A stretch of 64,000 bases of DNA from an uncultured Lachnospiraceae bacterium. Lineage in GTDB: Bacteria; Bacillota; Clostridia; Lachnospirales; Lachnospiraceae. Positions 32,945 through 40,054 of the stretch are shown piece after piece. The stretch covers positions 185,225 through 249,224 of the forward strand of contig CANOZK010000003.1 of the NCBI GenBank assembly GCA_947571775.1. Reading direction: 5' to 3'. Every line of letters begins with the position of its first letter. Positions within the stretch are counted from its first letter, which is position 1. The notes below the pieces were generated by a model. The model did no database searches, was not told where the DNA came from, and worked only from the letters and a program-made list of their open reading frames with translations. Both the position numbers and the translations under genes were made by a program.

Positions 32945-33351
32945 CGGTCTAGCCCGACCGCCGTCGCAAACTGCTCTGGCTCTGTTATCACCCCTTCTTT
33001 CAATAATTTCTGACACAGCTCGGTCAATTCGTCTCTGGTCAAATTCTGTATCTGTTGTTCTGTTTTCTGTTGTCTCCGTGATTCTCTCACCCACCTTTCA
33101 TAATCTCGCTTGGTTACCTCTGCATACCAATATGCGACTCGCTTTAGCGTTTCCTTGCGCTCTGCTTCATACTGATGCACCCAGTCCTCATAATATTGTC
33201 GTGCCTTTGAACATCCAGCCGCTTCCAGGGCCGCAATCGCCTGTTCTGGAAAATCAGGATTGTTCATACCTTTGCAGTACATGCTCCGAAGAAACCCCTC
33301 TGTCAAGCGCATATTGGGGTTTATAGAAGCCAGCATTTCTTTTTCATTCAT
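32941..33351 (-). CDS. Element protein of unknown function, helical
   Basis: 136 residues from MNEKEMLASINPNMRLTEG. Highly charged, helical, with many Glu/Gln/Arg (KRDYERWVRESRRQQKTEQQ) and an acidic-helical C-terminus. The start overlaps the stop of the upstream gene by 8 bp (ATGAATGA) and its stop overlaps the TTG of the ATPase gene, so the three are translated together. A replication accessory or helicase loader is plausible from position only. Confidence 0.65.
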   Translation of the reverse strand: MNEKEMLASINPNMRLTEGFLRSMYCKGMNNPDFPEQAIAALEAAGCSKARQYYEDWVHQYEAERKETLKRVAYWYAEVTKRDYERWVRESRRQQKTEQQIQNLTRDELTELCQKLLKEGVITEPEQFATAVGLDR

Positions 33352-33685
33352 TTGCAGATACCCCGTAAATGCGTTTCTCAAAGTATGCCCTGCTTACCTT
33401 GCCTCTTACAGTGATATAATTAGCTGCTTTCAATTCTTCATTCAGCCGCCGGATTATTTTATAGGCTGCGCTTTCGGACACGCTTAAAGCGGCCATAACA
33501 TCCTCACAATCCATCATCTGGCGGGGTTGTGCTCTGGCTTCCCGTTGCCTCCTTTCTGCTTCATCAATCATCTGCATCAATTCTTCATGGCCGCGGCGGA
33601 ACTCCTCGCTTCCAAGGCCAAGTTCTTTGGCTATCTTGTCGGCCATTGCGTCCAATTCTTCTTTGCTTACAAATGGCATTGGCAT
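33344..33685 (-). CDS. Excisionase-like/HTH DNA-binding protein
   Basis: 113 residues. Residues about 58-105 resemble an excisionase or MerR-like HTH: MDCEDVMAALSVSESAAYKIIRRLNEELK, then YITVRGKVSRAYFEKRIYG, which is the wing-and-helix pattern of phage Xis and AlpA-like proteins. The N-terminal half is helical and charged. The start at 33,685 follows AAAGGAGGATG. It could direct excision or act as a late activator. Overlaps the following gene by 8 bp. Confidence 0.65.
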   Translation of the reverse strand: MPMPFVSKEELDAMADKIAKELGLGSEEFRRGHEELMQMIDEAERRQREARAQPRQMMDCEDVMAALSVSESAAYKIIRRLNEELKAANYITVRGKVSRAYFEKRIYGVSANE

Positions 33686-33694
33686 CCTCCTTTC

Positions 33695-33720
33695 TCTACC
33701 TGCCCTCATGCCCGCCCGAC
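33695..33720 (+). repeat. 26-bp direct repeat, copy 1
   Basis: Matches 35,706-35,731 at 24 of 26 positions; core CCTCATGCCCGCCCG. The two copies bracket the Cro/CI/antirepressor-relic/toxin module of the element. Confidence 0.7.
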
Positions 33721-33726
33721 ATGTTG

Positions 33727-33927
33727 TTAATTTTCGGTTTCCATGATTTCTGTTACATCAACATTGAGTGCCTTGGCAATTCTAAATATTGTCCTTGCCT
33801 GACAGTTTTTCCCGTTAATAATCGTAGAGAGATTTCCTCGGCTCATGCCGGCTTCTTTCGCAAGATCTTTCTGCAACATGTCTTTCTTAGCCATAATAAA
33901 AGATATTTTGGTTTTGTTTACCCGCAT
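33727..33927 (-). CDS. Cro-like XRE-family regulator
   Basis: 66 residues, essentially one HTH_XRE domain: ISFIMAKKDMLQKDLAKEAGMSRGNLSTIINGKNCQARTIFRIAKALNVDVTEIM. GGAGGCGAAAAG precedes the ATG at 33,927, better than the frame start at 33,951. First gene of the leftward early transcript, divergent from the CI-like repressor, like Cro in lambdoid switches. Confidence 0.85.
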   Translation of the reverse strand: MRVNKTKISFIMAKKDMLQKDLAKEAGMSRGNLSTIINGKNCQARTIFRIAKALNVDVTEIMETEN

Positions 33928-33953
33928 CTTTTCGCCTCCTTTTTTACACATTA

Positions 33954-34043
33954 TTGTGTATTTGTGATTTTAGTATAATACACGATTTCGGGAATGTCAA
34001 TATTTTTTTTTGAAAAAGTTTGCATTTTTGTGTAATTCGTGAT
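33954..34043. promoter_or_regulatory. Divergent switch region with repeated operators
   Basis: Leftward promoter on the minus strand: TTGACA (34,000-33,995), 17-bp spacer, TATACT (33,977-33,972). A rightward candidate for the repressor gene is TTGCAT-17-TATTCT near 34,021-34,049. Two direct repeats, TTGTGTA-TTTGTGAT (33,954-33,968) and TTGTGTAATTCGTGAT (34,028-34,043), plus an inverted ACACGAT in the middle (33,980), look like operators for the CI/Cro pair. Confidence 0.65.
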
Positions 34044-34069
34044 ATTCTTGATTAAAGAGGTGTGTAAAC

Positions 34070-34816
34070 ATGGGAATTAATCAGTATATAAAAATTGGTT
34101 CAAAAATAAAAAAAGCCAGAATATCTAAAGGTATTCGCCAAAAAGATATGGCTGGAGAATTAGGATTATCTATTTCGACTTACTCAAATTATGAAAATAA
34201 TTATAGAGAACCTAAATTAGATGTCGTCGAAAGAATATGCGACGTTTTAGATATGACTATTGATGAACTTATGGACTTTCCTATTGATGATTCAGAATAT
34301 CGAAAGGATAATTCTTCAGCCCAAAATAATATAATTGAACAAAATCCAGATAATATCCCTCGTAGATACAGCGATGTTATTAAAATCAAATATGAACTCA
34401 CACCAGAAAAACTAGAGAGAATCAGATTGGATGAGGAAGCAGAGGGAATAATTAAGAAACAGGCATCTGGCCAGAAAATTACAGACGAAGAACGTCAAAA
34501 AGTTTCTGATTATATTGAACGGAGAGAAAAAAGTTATGCCAAACTTTGTGAAACAGTAAAAAAACTTGGCAAAATAGTTAATGAATCTTTCAAGCCAAGT
34601 ATTGAATCATATGATAGTATCCTTCAAGCGTTTAACAATATAGCGGCCTCTATACTCAATAGTTATAAGAAATTAAATGACGTTGGTCAGCAAAAAGTCA
34701 TAGATTATATAGAAGATTTGTCCAATATACCAGAATACCGCAAAGAACCACCACAGGAAGAACCACCTTCTCCACAAACTCCTCCTGATACCCTACCCGA
34801 ATTCCCACAGGACTAA
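34070..34816 (+). CDS. CI-like XRE-family repressor
   Basis: 248 residues. N-terminal HTH (IGSKIKKARISKGIRQKDMAGELGLSISTYSNYENNYREPKLDVVERICDVLDMTIDEL, residues 9-67). The rest is Lys/Glu-rich and helical, with a Pro-rich tail (QEEPPSPQTPPDTLPEFP). It lacks the Ser/Lys LexA-like peptidase motifs, so self-cleavage is not expected; release from repression would need an antirepressor or helper protein, as with Stl-type satellite repressors. More AT-rich than its neighbours. Strong AAAGAGGTG ribosome site. Confidence 0.82.
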   Translation: MGINQYIKIGSKIKKARISKGIRQKDMAGELGLSISTYSNYENNYREPKLDVVERICDVLDMTIDELMDFPIDDSEYRKDNSSAQNNIIEQNPDNIPRRYSDVIKIKYELTPEKLERIRLDEEAEGIIKKQASGQKITDEERQKVSDYIERREKSYAKLCETVKKLGKIVNESFKPSIESYDSILQAFNNIAASILNSYKKLNDVGQQKVIDYIEDLSNIPEYRKEPPQEEPPSPQTPPDTLPEFPQD

Positions 34817-34830
34817 CCCGTACCTGTTGG

Positions 34831-34911
34831 TACGCTTTTCGGACACCACTTTCCGAAAAGCGTATGTGTGGCGTCCCCACTTGTATGCACGGGGACTCCC
34901 CACAAGTGGGG
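34831..34911. repeat. Two strong inverted repeats after the repressor gene
   Basis: First: TACGCTTTTCGGA (34,831-34,843) and TCCGAAAAGCGTA (34,852-34,864), perfect 13-bp arms, 8-nt loop. Second: CCCCACTTGT (34,875-34,884) and ACAAGTGGGG (34,902-34,911), perfect 10-bp arms. Neither has a T-tract, though the first may still stop the repressor transcript. They may equally be recombination, packaging or origin signals. Confidence 0.6.
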
Positions 34912-35139
34912 AAAAGATGGGGCAGCGAATCACAATCCCACAGAACTAGTGCTAAACCATCAGCGCTATTGTTGATGAGTGACAGTGAATTATTTTTACC
35001 GTCAGAGTAGTTTTTGCCAGAAGTGGTGAAAACCCCTGACCAGCATGGAGTGGTGCTGCTCCAAACACTAGTCCGCTAAAACCGGATTACCAAAAGTCCG
35101 AAAAACGGACGCTTCCCCGATTTTGGGGAAATTCGCACT
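34912..35139. other. Gene-free stretch before the antirepressor relic
   Basis: Together with the inverted repeats, 34,817-35,139 has no gene. It contains two similar words, ACTAGTGCTAAACC (34,945) and ACTAGTCCGCTAAAACC (35,069), and a small CAGCA/TGCTG hairpin near 35,040-35,058. I see no open frame with a ribosome site. Confidence 0.35.
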
Positions 35140-35316
35140 ATGATTATTGATGATGAACCGTGGTTTGTTTCAAAGGACATATCGGACAAGTTAGGATATG
35201 CGAAACCTGCCAATATGGTAAAGCTGGTAGATGATGACGACAAGCGAAATGTGCGGAGCTCCGATTTGGAGCCCCCTTTGCTCATTTTAGATAAGGAAAA
35301 TTACCACTCAACGTAA
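35140..35316 (+). pseudogene. Bro-N/antirepressor relic
   Basis: 58 codons: IIDDEPWFVSKDISDKLGY, AKPANMVKLVDDDDKRNV. This is the core of the Bro-N domain of phage antirepressors (pattern DDEPWFV-KD-...LGY--P---...DD-DK). Family sequence continues upstream of the ATG in the same frame (FGEIRT), so the true start is lost, and the C-terminus stops early after LILDKENYHST. No ribosome site. Probably a remnant of an antirepressor that once acted on the CI-like repressor. Confidence 0.65.
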
Positions 35317-35462
35317 TTCTGCGCTTGCATTTTAAATGCGCCCTGTTTCTCCGATTTCAAATCGAGAAACTGCTGCACCGTGAAAATAGAATATGTTTAA
35401 CCAGGGAGTCGGGGGACGTGCTCTCACCTAATCCGAGCACCTTACGGAGGGTGGTGATTATT

Positions 35463-35546
35463 ATGAGTACATATGAAGAATTGAGCCTAATTATAGACAT
35501 CGCGCTATTGATTATCGCCATTCTGAATCTGAAAAATAAGAAATAG
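35463..35546 (+). CDS. Putative type I toxin (holin-like hydrophobic peptide)
   Basis: 27 residues: MSTYEELSLIIDIALLIIAI followed by LNLKNKK. A short polar start, one membrane helix and a basic tail are typical of the putative holin-like toxins of Firmicutes type I toxin-antitoxin pairs. ACGGAGGGTGGTG lies upstream. A hairpin (TAGCCGTCCT with AGGAACGGCTA, about 35,544-35,581) follows. On the opposite strand TTGACG (35,564-35,559), 17 bp and TCTTAT (35,541-35,536) could start an antisense RNA across the toxin mRNA. Would stabilise the element in the host. Confidence 0.65.
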   Translation: MSTYEELSLIIDIALLIIAILNLKNKK

Positions 35547-35564
35547 CCGTCCTGCTCTCGTCAA
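35536..35564 (-). promoter_or_regulatory. Candidate antisense-RNA promoter
   Basis: TTGACG, 17-bp spacer, TCTTAT on the minus strand, running into the 3' end of the toxin reading frame. This is the expected layout for a type I RNA antitoxin, but the -10 box is weak and no antisense terminator was identified. Confidence 0.35.
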
Positions 35565-35705
35565 AGTTTAGGAACGGCTATTCTTATAGTCAAGTATTAA
35601 TTTCGCCGGGTCGGGTGAGTGACGGTCACCTTCCGGCTCCCTTGTTAAGCATATTATATGCGATATACACAAACTTTTCAACCATAATTTTAACATCACT
35701 GGTAT

Positions 35706-35731
35706 TCTACCTGTCCTCATGCCCGCCCGGC
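35706..35731 (+). repeat. 26-bp direct repeat, copy 2
   Basis: Same orientation as copy 1 at 33,695-33,720 (24 of 26 positions). It lies directly before the integrase ribosome site. Confidence 0.7.
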
Positions 35732-35746
35732 CAAAAGGAGAACACT

Positions 35747-36799
35747 ATGCCAGCATATTATGATGAAAAGACGAAATCATGGTTTTGTAAATTTTATTAT
35801 ACGGATTACACAGGAGCAAGGAAGCAGAAAAAGAAGCGCGGATTCTCCCTCAAACGTGAGGCGCAGGATTGGGAAAGAGCTTTTTTAGAGAAGCAGCAGG
35901 GAACCCCGGACATGACCTTTCAGGCCCTATACGACATCTACATGGAGGATATGGCGCACAGGCTCAGGCCAGGTACCCTAAAGAGCATGGAGAGCGTGTT
36001 CAGGAACCGGGTCTTGCCGCATTTCAAGGATAAGCCGATAAACAGTATTACGCCCGCCGACATTCGGCTATGGCAGAATATGCAGATTGATGGAGGATAT
36101 TCTGACGGATACCTTGACCGCATCCACATCCTAATGAGTACATTCTTTAATTATGCGGTCAAATATTACAATCTGCCCTCAAATCCATGCAGCAAAGCGG
36201 GCGGAATGGGGAAACCCACACATTCCATGAACTTCTGGACGCTGGAGCAGTATAACCGCTTTATTCAGTATGTGGAGGATGTACGCGCTCATACTGCGTT
36301 GGAGCTGCTCTTTTATTCTGGGATGCGGTTTGGGGAGATGATGGCCCTCACCTTGGGCGATTTTGATTTTATGGCCAATACGATTCATATCACAAAGACA
36401 TTTCACCAGAAGAAAGGCGGCGGTATCTCAGGCCCTCCTAAGACAGAAAACAGCATCCGGTGTATCACAATGCCGGCTGCTATCATGCGGGAAGTGCAGG
36501 CGTATATCAGCCGGATATATGGCATACAGCCCTTTGACCGGGTGTTTACGTTTACAGAGAAGCTCATCCGGGGAAATATCAAACGCTGCGCCGAAAAAGC
36601 AGGAATCCCTCAGATACGGATTCATGACATCCGGCACAGTCACGTATCGCTGCTTATCGACATGGATTTTTCTCCCCACCTGATAGCTGAACGCATCGGG
36701 GATACCGTGCAGATGGTAAATAAAATTTATGGGCATCTTTATCCAAGCAAGCACGAGGAGGTAGCCGACAGGTTAAATCGAATAATCGTACCAAAATAG
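35747..36799 (+). CDS. int: Tyrosine-type site-specific integrase
   Basis: 350 residues. N-terminal AP2-like arm-binding part (MPAYYDEKTKSWFCKFYYTD), SAM-like core-binding domain (about 60-150), and catalytic domain with the first Arg in LLFYSGMRFGEMMALT, HDIRHSHVSLLIDM (His-x-x-Arg) and the tyrosine in NKIYGHLYPSKHEE. AAAAGGAG precedes the ATG at 35,747; the longer frame from 35,615 is upstream leader. It lies 67 bp from the right attachment repeat, the usual place, and should insert and excise the element at the rrf2 stop codon. Confidence 0.93.
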   Translation: MPAYYDEKTKSWFCKFYYTDYTGARKQKKKRGFSLKREAQDWERAFLEKQQGTPDMTFQALYDIYMEDMAHRLRPGTLKSMESVFRNRVLPHFKDKPINSITPADIRLWQNMQIDGGYSDGYLDRIHILMSTFFNYAVKYYNLPSNPCSKAGGMGKPTHSMNFWTLEQYNRFIQYVEDVRAHTALELLFYSGMRFGEMMALTLGDFDFMANTIHITKTFHQKKGGGISGPPKTENSIRCITMPAAIMREVQAYISRIYGIQPFDRVFTFTEKLIRGNIKRCAEKAGIPQIRIHDIRHSHVSLLIDMDFSPHLIAERIGDTVQMVNKIYGHLYPSKHEEVADRLNRIIVPK

Positions 36800-36866
36800 T
36801 ACCACTGGGGCAATTCTGTGAGGGGAAAAGCCCCGTTTTATCCTATCTTTGGGCTGTCTGGCAGTA

Positions 36867-36884
36867 ATATGTATTATATATGAG
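36867..36884 (+). repeat. attR: right attachment repeat
   Basis: ATATGTATTATATATGAG, identical to 27,262-27,279. The chromosomal terminator that probably served the metY-rrf2 operon before insertion begins 8 bp further on. Confidence 0.9.
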
Positions 36885-36891
36885 ATTGCAG

Positions 36892-36925
36892 GGGGGAACA
36901 AAACGATATAAAGTTTTGTTCCCCC
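36892..36925. terminator. Displaced rrf2 terminator
   Basis: GGGGGAACAAAAC (36,892-36,904) and GTTTTGTTCCCCC (36,913-36,925), perfect 13-bp stem with an 8-nt loop. Its place right after attR suggests it ended the metY-rrf2 transcript before the element inserted. Confidence 0.75.
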
Positions 36926-36959
36926 TGAATATTGTCTAGAATATATTTAAAAATACATT

Positions 36960-37505
36960 CTAAAGCATTAAAGTATGGTAGGCGGCTCCATTCAATCCTT
37001 TCCACAGGATTTTATTTTCTGTGAGTGTTATATATCCATGTGCGCTGCCTTCCTTGGGAATCGATATAGAGCCAGGGTTTAAATAGAGCTGATCATCGCC
37101 AAACGGTTCCCATGCCGGGATGTGTGTATGGCCGTGAAGCAGGATGTCCCCTGGCTGAAGCGGCGGCGGTGTTTCTTTGTTGAAGCGGTGGCCATGTGTG
37201 ACAAAGATCATGCGGTTTCCCACATAAAGAATACAATAGTCTGCCAGAATCGGAAATTCCAAAACCATCTGGTCTACCTCTGTGTCACAATTTCCCCGGA
37301 CGCAGAGAATCTGATTTTTTCTCTCATTTAAAAGAGCGATGACGGTTTTTGGGGCGTATTCCTTTGGCAAGTCATTTCGCGGACCATGATACAAGAGATC
37401 TCCCAAAAGCAATAGTTTATCCGCATGTTCCCGGTCAAAAGCAGCAAGCATTTCTTTGCAGTAGAAGCTCGAACCGTGAATATCCGATGCAATCATGAAT
37501 TTCAA
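36960..37505 (-). CDS. yfcE: Metallophosphoesterase, YfcE type
   Basis: 181 residues. All calcineurin-like metal motifs are present: SDIHGS (8-12), GDLLYHGPRND, RGNCD, VTHGHRF and GHTHIP. The compact length and the PGSISIPKEGS segment fit the YfcE/MJ0936 group of phosphodiesterases. Cytoplasmic; natural substrate unclear. A TTAAGGAGG ribosome site precedes the ATG. First chromosomal gene right of the integrated element. Confidence 0.9.
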   Translation of the reverse strand: MKFMIASDIHGSSFYCKEMLAAFDREHADKLLLLGDLLYHGPRNDLPKEYAPKTVIALLNERKNQILCVRGNCDTEVDQMVLEFPILADYCILYVGNRMIFVTHGHRFNKETPPPLQPGDILLHGHTHIPAWEPFGDDQLYLNPGSISIPKEGSAHGYITLTENKILWKGLNGAAYHTLML

Positions 37506-37646
37506 AATCGTTTTCCTCCTTAATATATTAAGATTTTACCGTAAATTTTTTATTGCGGCAACAATTTTTTTTTGTTAACATGGAGAAGAATGTCGATGAT
37601 AAAAAAATTCAGCGGGCATAGAAAGAATGAGAAGGAGCGATATCCG

Positions 37647-38699
37647 ATGAAAAACAAGTGGATGGTACTGTTGTTTCTTGCGGCAACAGGTATTTTGCTG
37701 AGCGGTTGTTCCCAAGAGGCTGCCAGGGAACCAGAGATTTATGACAAAAGTGATATAGTTATGGGAACGGTGGTCACAGAGCGGATTTATACGCGGGGAG
37801 AGGATGCGTCCTCTGAAATTATAGAGCTTTTATCCGAAATAGAACATCGTTATCTGTCCTGGCGGGAAGAAGATTCCGATATTGGAAAGATAAACCAGCA
37901 GGCGGGAAAAGGGCAGGCTCCCGTAGATGAGCAGACCATGGGATACCTAGAACAGACATTGCAGATTGCAGAGAAAAGTCAGGGAGCGTTTGATCCGACC
38001 ATCGGGGAGCTAAGCCTTTTGTGGGATGTGGAGGCGGAGAATCCCAAAGTTCCCAGTGAGAAAAAAATCAACCAACGTTTACAAAACCGTGGCTATGAAA
38101 AAATCCGCATGGGCAGCGACGGAGGCCAGGATTGGGTGGAACTCGAAGATCAATGCTCCATTGACTTGGGGGCTGTGGGAAAAGGGATCGGCTGCGATGA
38201 AACGGCGAAGTTTCTAAAGGAGGACAAGCAGGTTCAAGGGGCGGTGATCGCCGTGGGCGGCAGCATCCTTACCCTGGGCAGTAAACCCGATGAAACTTCC
38301 TGGAAGGTGGCAATCCGCGATCCGCGGGGCACTCAGGAGGAGTTGTTAGGCGTGCTGGATTTGGAGGGGGAAAATTATGTTTCCACCTCTGGGGATTATG
38401 AGAAATATTTTATGCAGGACGGCAAACGCTATCATCATATCCTGGACCCATCCACGGGCTACCCCGCAGATACCGGACTGATATCGGTGACTGTATTGGG
38501 GGAAAATGGTCTGGTCAGCGACGGGCTTTCCACCGCCTGTTTTGTTCTGGGCATGAAAAAGGGCGCCGAGCTGTTGGAAGAATATCAGGCGGAGGGCATT
38601 TTTGTCAATGAGGAAAAGCAAGTGTATGTCACAGAAGGGCTGATGGAAAACTTTGAGCTGGCAGCATCTGGATATATTGTTTTTCCCCTTTCTTCGTGA
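37647..38699 (+). CDS. apbE: FAD:protein FMN transferase (lipoprotein)
   Basis: 350 residues. N-terminal lipoprotein signal ending LLSGC (Cys21), then the ApbE domain: VMGTVVTERIY, the IDLGAVGKGIGCDETAKFL segment and HHILDPSTGYPADTGLISVTV. It attaches FMN to Thr of partner proteins such as Rnf or Nqr subunits on the outer membrane face. The start at 37,647 follows GAAGGAG; the frame extends upstream but without the signal peptide. No Rnf genes are adjacent. Confidence 0.92.
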   Translation: MKNKWMVLLFLAATGILLSGCSQEAAREPEIYDKSDIVMGTVVTERIYTRGEDASSEIIELLSEIEHRYLSWREEDSDIGKINQQAGKGQAPVDEQTMGYLEQTLQIAEKSQGAFDPTIGELSLLWDVEAENPKVPSEKKINQRLQNRGYEKIRMGSDGGQDWVELEDQCSIDLGAVGKGIGCDETAKFLKEDKQVQGAVIAVGGSILTLGSKPDETSWKVAIRDPRGTQEELLGVLDLEGENYVSTSGDYEKYFMQDGKRYHHILDPSTGYPADTGLISVTVLGENGLVSDGLSTACFVLGMKKGAELLEEYQAEGIFVNEEKQVYVTEGLMENFELAASGYIVFPLSS

Positions 38700-38741
38700 T
38701 ACAATGAAAAAAGTAGACGAAATGAACCAGGAGGAAAATTT

Positions 38742-40037
38742 ATGGGAATCGTATTGAAAGATATCCTGGCGGTGCTTCCCGAAAATGGGCAGGATAAAGT
38801 CTGCCGGACGGATATTTATCTGCAAGAAGATAAAATCGCGGGAATCGGGGAGAAACCAAAAGGTTTTGCAGAAGAGCAGGTGCTGGACGGAACGGACAGG
38901 CTGGTGATTCCAGGGCTGATAAACGCCCATACCCATTCTTATATGGCGCTTTTGCGCAACGTGGCCGATGATCTGACCTTTGAGGACTGGCTGTTTGGTC
39001 ATATTGAACCTATTGAGGATAAGTTGGAGCCGGAGGACGCCTATTGGGGCGCCTGCCTGGCGATTCTGGAGATGATGAAATCCGGCACCACCTGTTTTTC
39101 GGACATGCAGATGCATATCCATCAGACATCCAGGGCTGTCTCAGAGTCTGGAATGCGGGCCGTGATTTCCCGCGGACTCGTGGGCAGCGGCGATAACGAA
39201 GCCGGGCAGATTCGGCTGAAAGAGGCTTATGAGGAAAAAGAGGCCTGGAAAGACTGCGACCGGCTGACGTTTTTCCTCGGCCCTCATGCTCCGTATAGCT
39301 GCGACGAGGAGTTTCAGCGGATTGTGGCAAAAGAGGCCGCGAAAAATCATATGGGCGTTCACATTCATTTGTCCGAGAGCGTCAACGAAGTAGAGAACAT
39401 CCGCAGTCAATATGGAGCTTCCCCGATTGCCCTGGCAAAACGGGCCGGGCTGTTTGACGGACTAGCCGTGGCGGCTCATTGCGTCCATGTAGACGAGGCC
39501 GATCTGGATATTTTAAGAGAATGCCAGGTGAGTGTGATCACGAACCCAGCCAGCAATATGAAACTGGGCAATGGATTCGCCCCTGTGCCGGAAATGCTGG
39601 AAAAGGGAATTAACCTGTGTATTGGAACCGACGGCGCAGCCAGCAACAATTCTCTGAACATGTTCCATGAGATGAACCTTCTGGGATTGATCCACAAAGG
39701 AAACAAGCAGAAAGCAGACTGTGTCAGCGCCAGGGAAATCTTCCGTATGGCAACCATACAGGGGGCAAAAGCGCTGGGAATGGATGCGAACATCGGCTCC
39801 ATTGAAATCGGAAAGAAAGCCGATCTGGCGATTCTGAATCTGTGCACCCCGTCTATGACGCCCAGAAACGATCTGTTGGCCGGGCTTTGCTATTCCGCCA
39901 ACGGCTCCGAGGTGGAAACGGTGATCATTGACGGCAAAATCACGATGGAGAATCGGAAGGTGCTGACTTTGGATGAGGAACGGATTTATGAAGAAATTTC
40001 CAAGATATGCAGACGGTTAGGAACATCCTGTGAATAA
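38742..40037 (+). CDS. mtaD: 5-methylthioadenosine/S-adenosylhomocysteine deaminase
   Basis: 431 residues, amidohydrolase. Metal ligands: NAHTH (His63, His65), the later AAHCVH histidine, and the aspartate in IGTDGAASNNSLNMF. The substrate-type motif GVHIHLSESVNEV is that of MtaD/TrzA-like deaminases. It deaminates MTA/SAH to the inosyl forms. An adenosylhomocysteinase lies two genes downstream, so this stretch handles the products of methyl transfer; the sulfotransferase-like gene between them looks like an insertion. Confidence 0.88.
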   Translation: MGIVLKDILAVLPENGQDKVCRTDIYLQEDKIAGIGEKPKGFAEEQVLDGTDRLVIPGLINAHTHSYMALLRNVADDLTFEDWLFGHIEPIEDKLEPEDAYWGACLAILEMMKSGTTCFSDMQMHIHQTSRAVSESGMRAVISRGLVGSGDNEAGQIRLKEAYEEKEAWKDCDRLTFFLGPHAPYSCDEEFQRIVAKEAAKNHMGVHIHLSESVNEVENIRSQYGASPIALAKRAGLFDGLAVAAHCVHVDEADLDILRECQVSVITNPASNMKLGNGFAPVPEMLEKGINLCIGTDGAASNNSLNMFHEMNLLGLIHKGNKQKADCVSAREIFRMATIQGAKALGMDANIGSIEIGKKADLAILNLCTPSMTPRNDLLAGLCYSANGSEVETVIIDGKITMENRKVLTLDEERIYEEISKICRRLGTSCE

Positions 40038-40054
40038 TAAGGGGAATAATATTT

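Larger units (their letters stand above)
27262..36884. mobile_element. 9.6 kb integrated phage-satellite-like element
   Basis: Bounded by an 18-bp perfect direct repeat, ATATGTATTATATATGAG, at 27,262-27,279 (overlapping the stop codon of the Rrf2 gene) and 36,867-36,884. The natural rrf2 terminator (36,892-36,925) now lies beyond the right repeat. Contents: tyrosine integrase next to the right end, CI- and Cro-like repressors with divergent promoters, excisionase-like protein, RepA-like ATPase, a string of tiny genes, phage scaffold and capsid genes, and two unknown proteins. No portal, terminase, tail or lysin gene is visible, so it is not a complete prophage. It fits the idea of a satellite that encodes its own capsid. 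Confidence 0.85.

Noticed and set aside
32945..33094. N-terminal 50 codons of the RepA-like ATPase frame
   Set aside because: They overlap an upstream gene with better coding character; the GTG start is weak, and a TTG start that overlaps the upstream stop fits the domain boundary.
34831..34911. CRISPR-like repeats
   Set aside because: Only two unrelated inverted repeats, no repeat-spacer pattern and no cas genes in the window.
35325..35462. Longer form (73 codons) of the toxin-like gene
   Set aside because: The added part has no ribosome site and poor composition; the 27-residue form has both a ribosome site and the family shape.
27262..36884. Complete prophage
   Set aside because: Portal, terminase, tail and lysis genes are absent and the ends are defined by att repeats, so nothing seems cut off.
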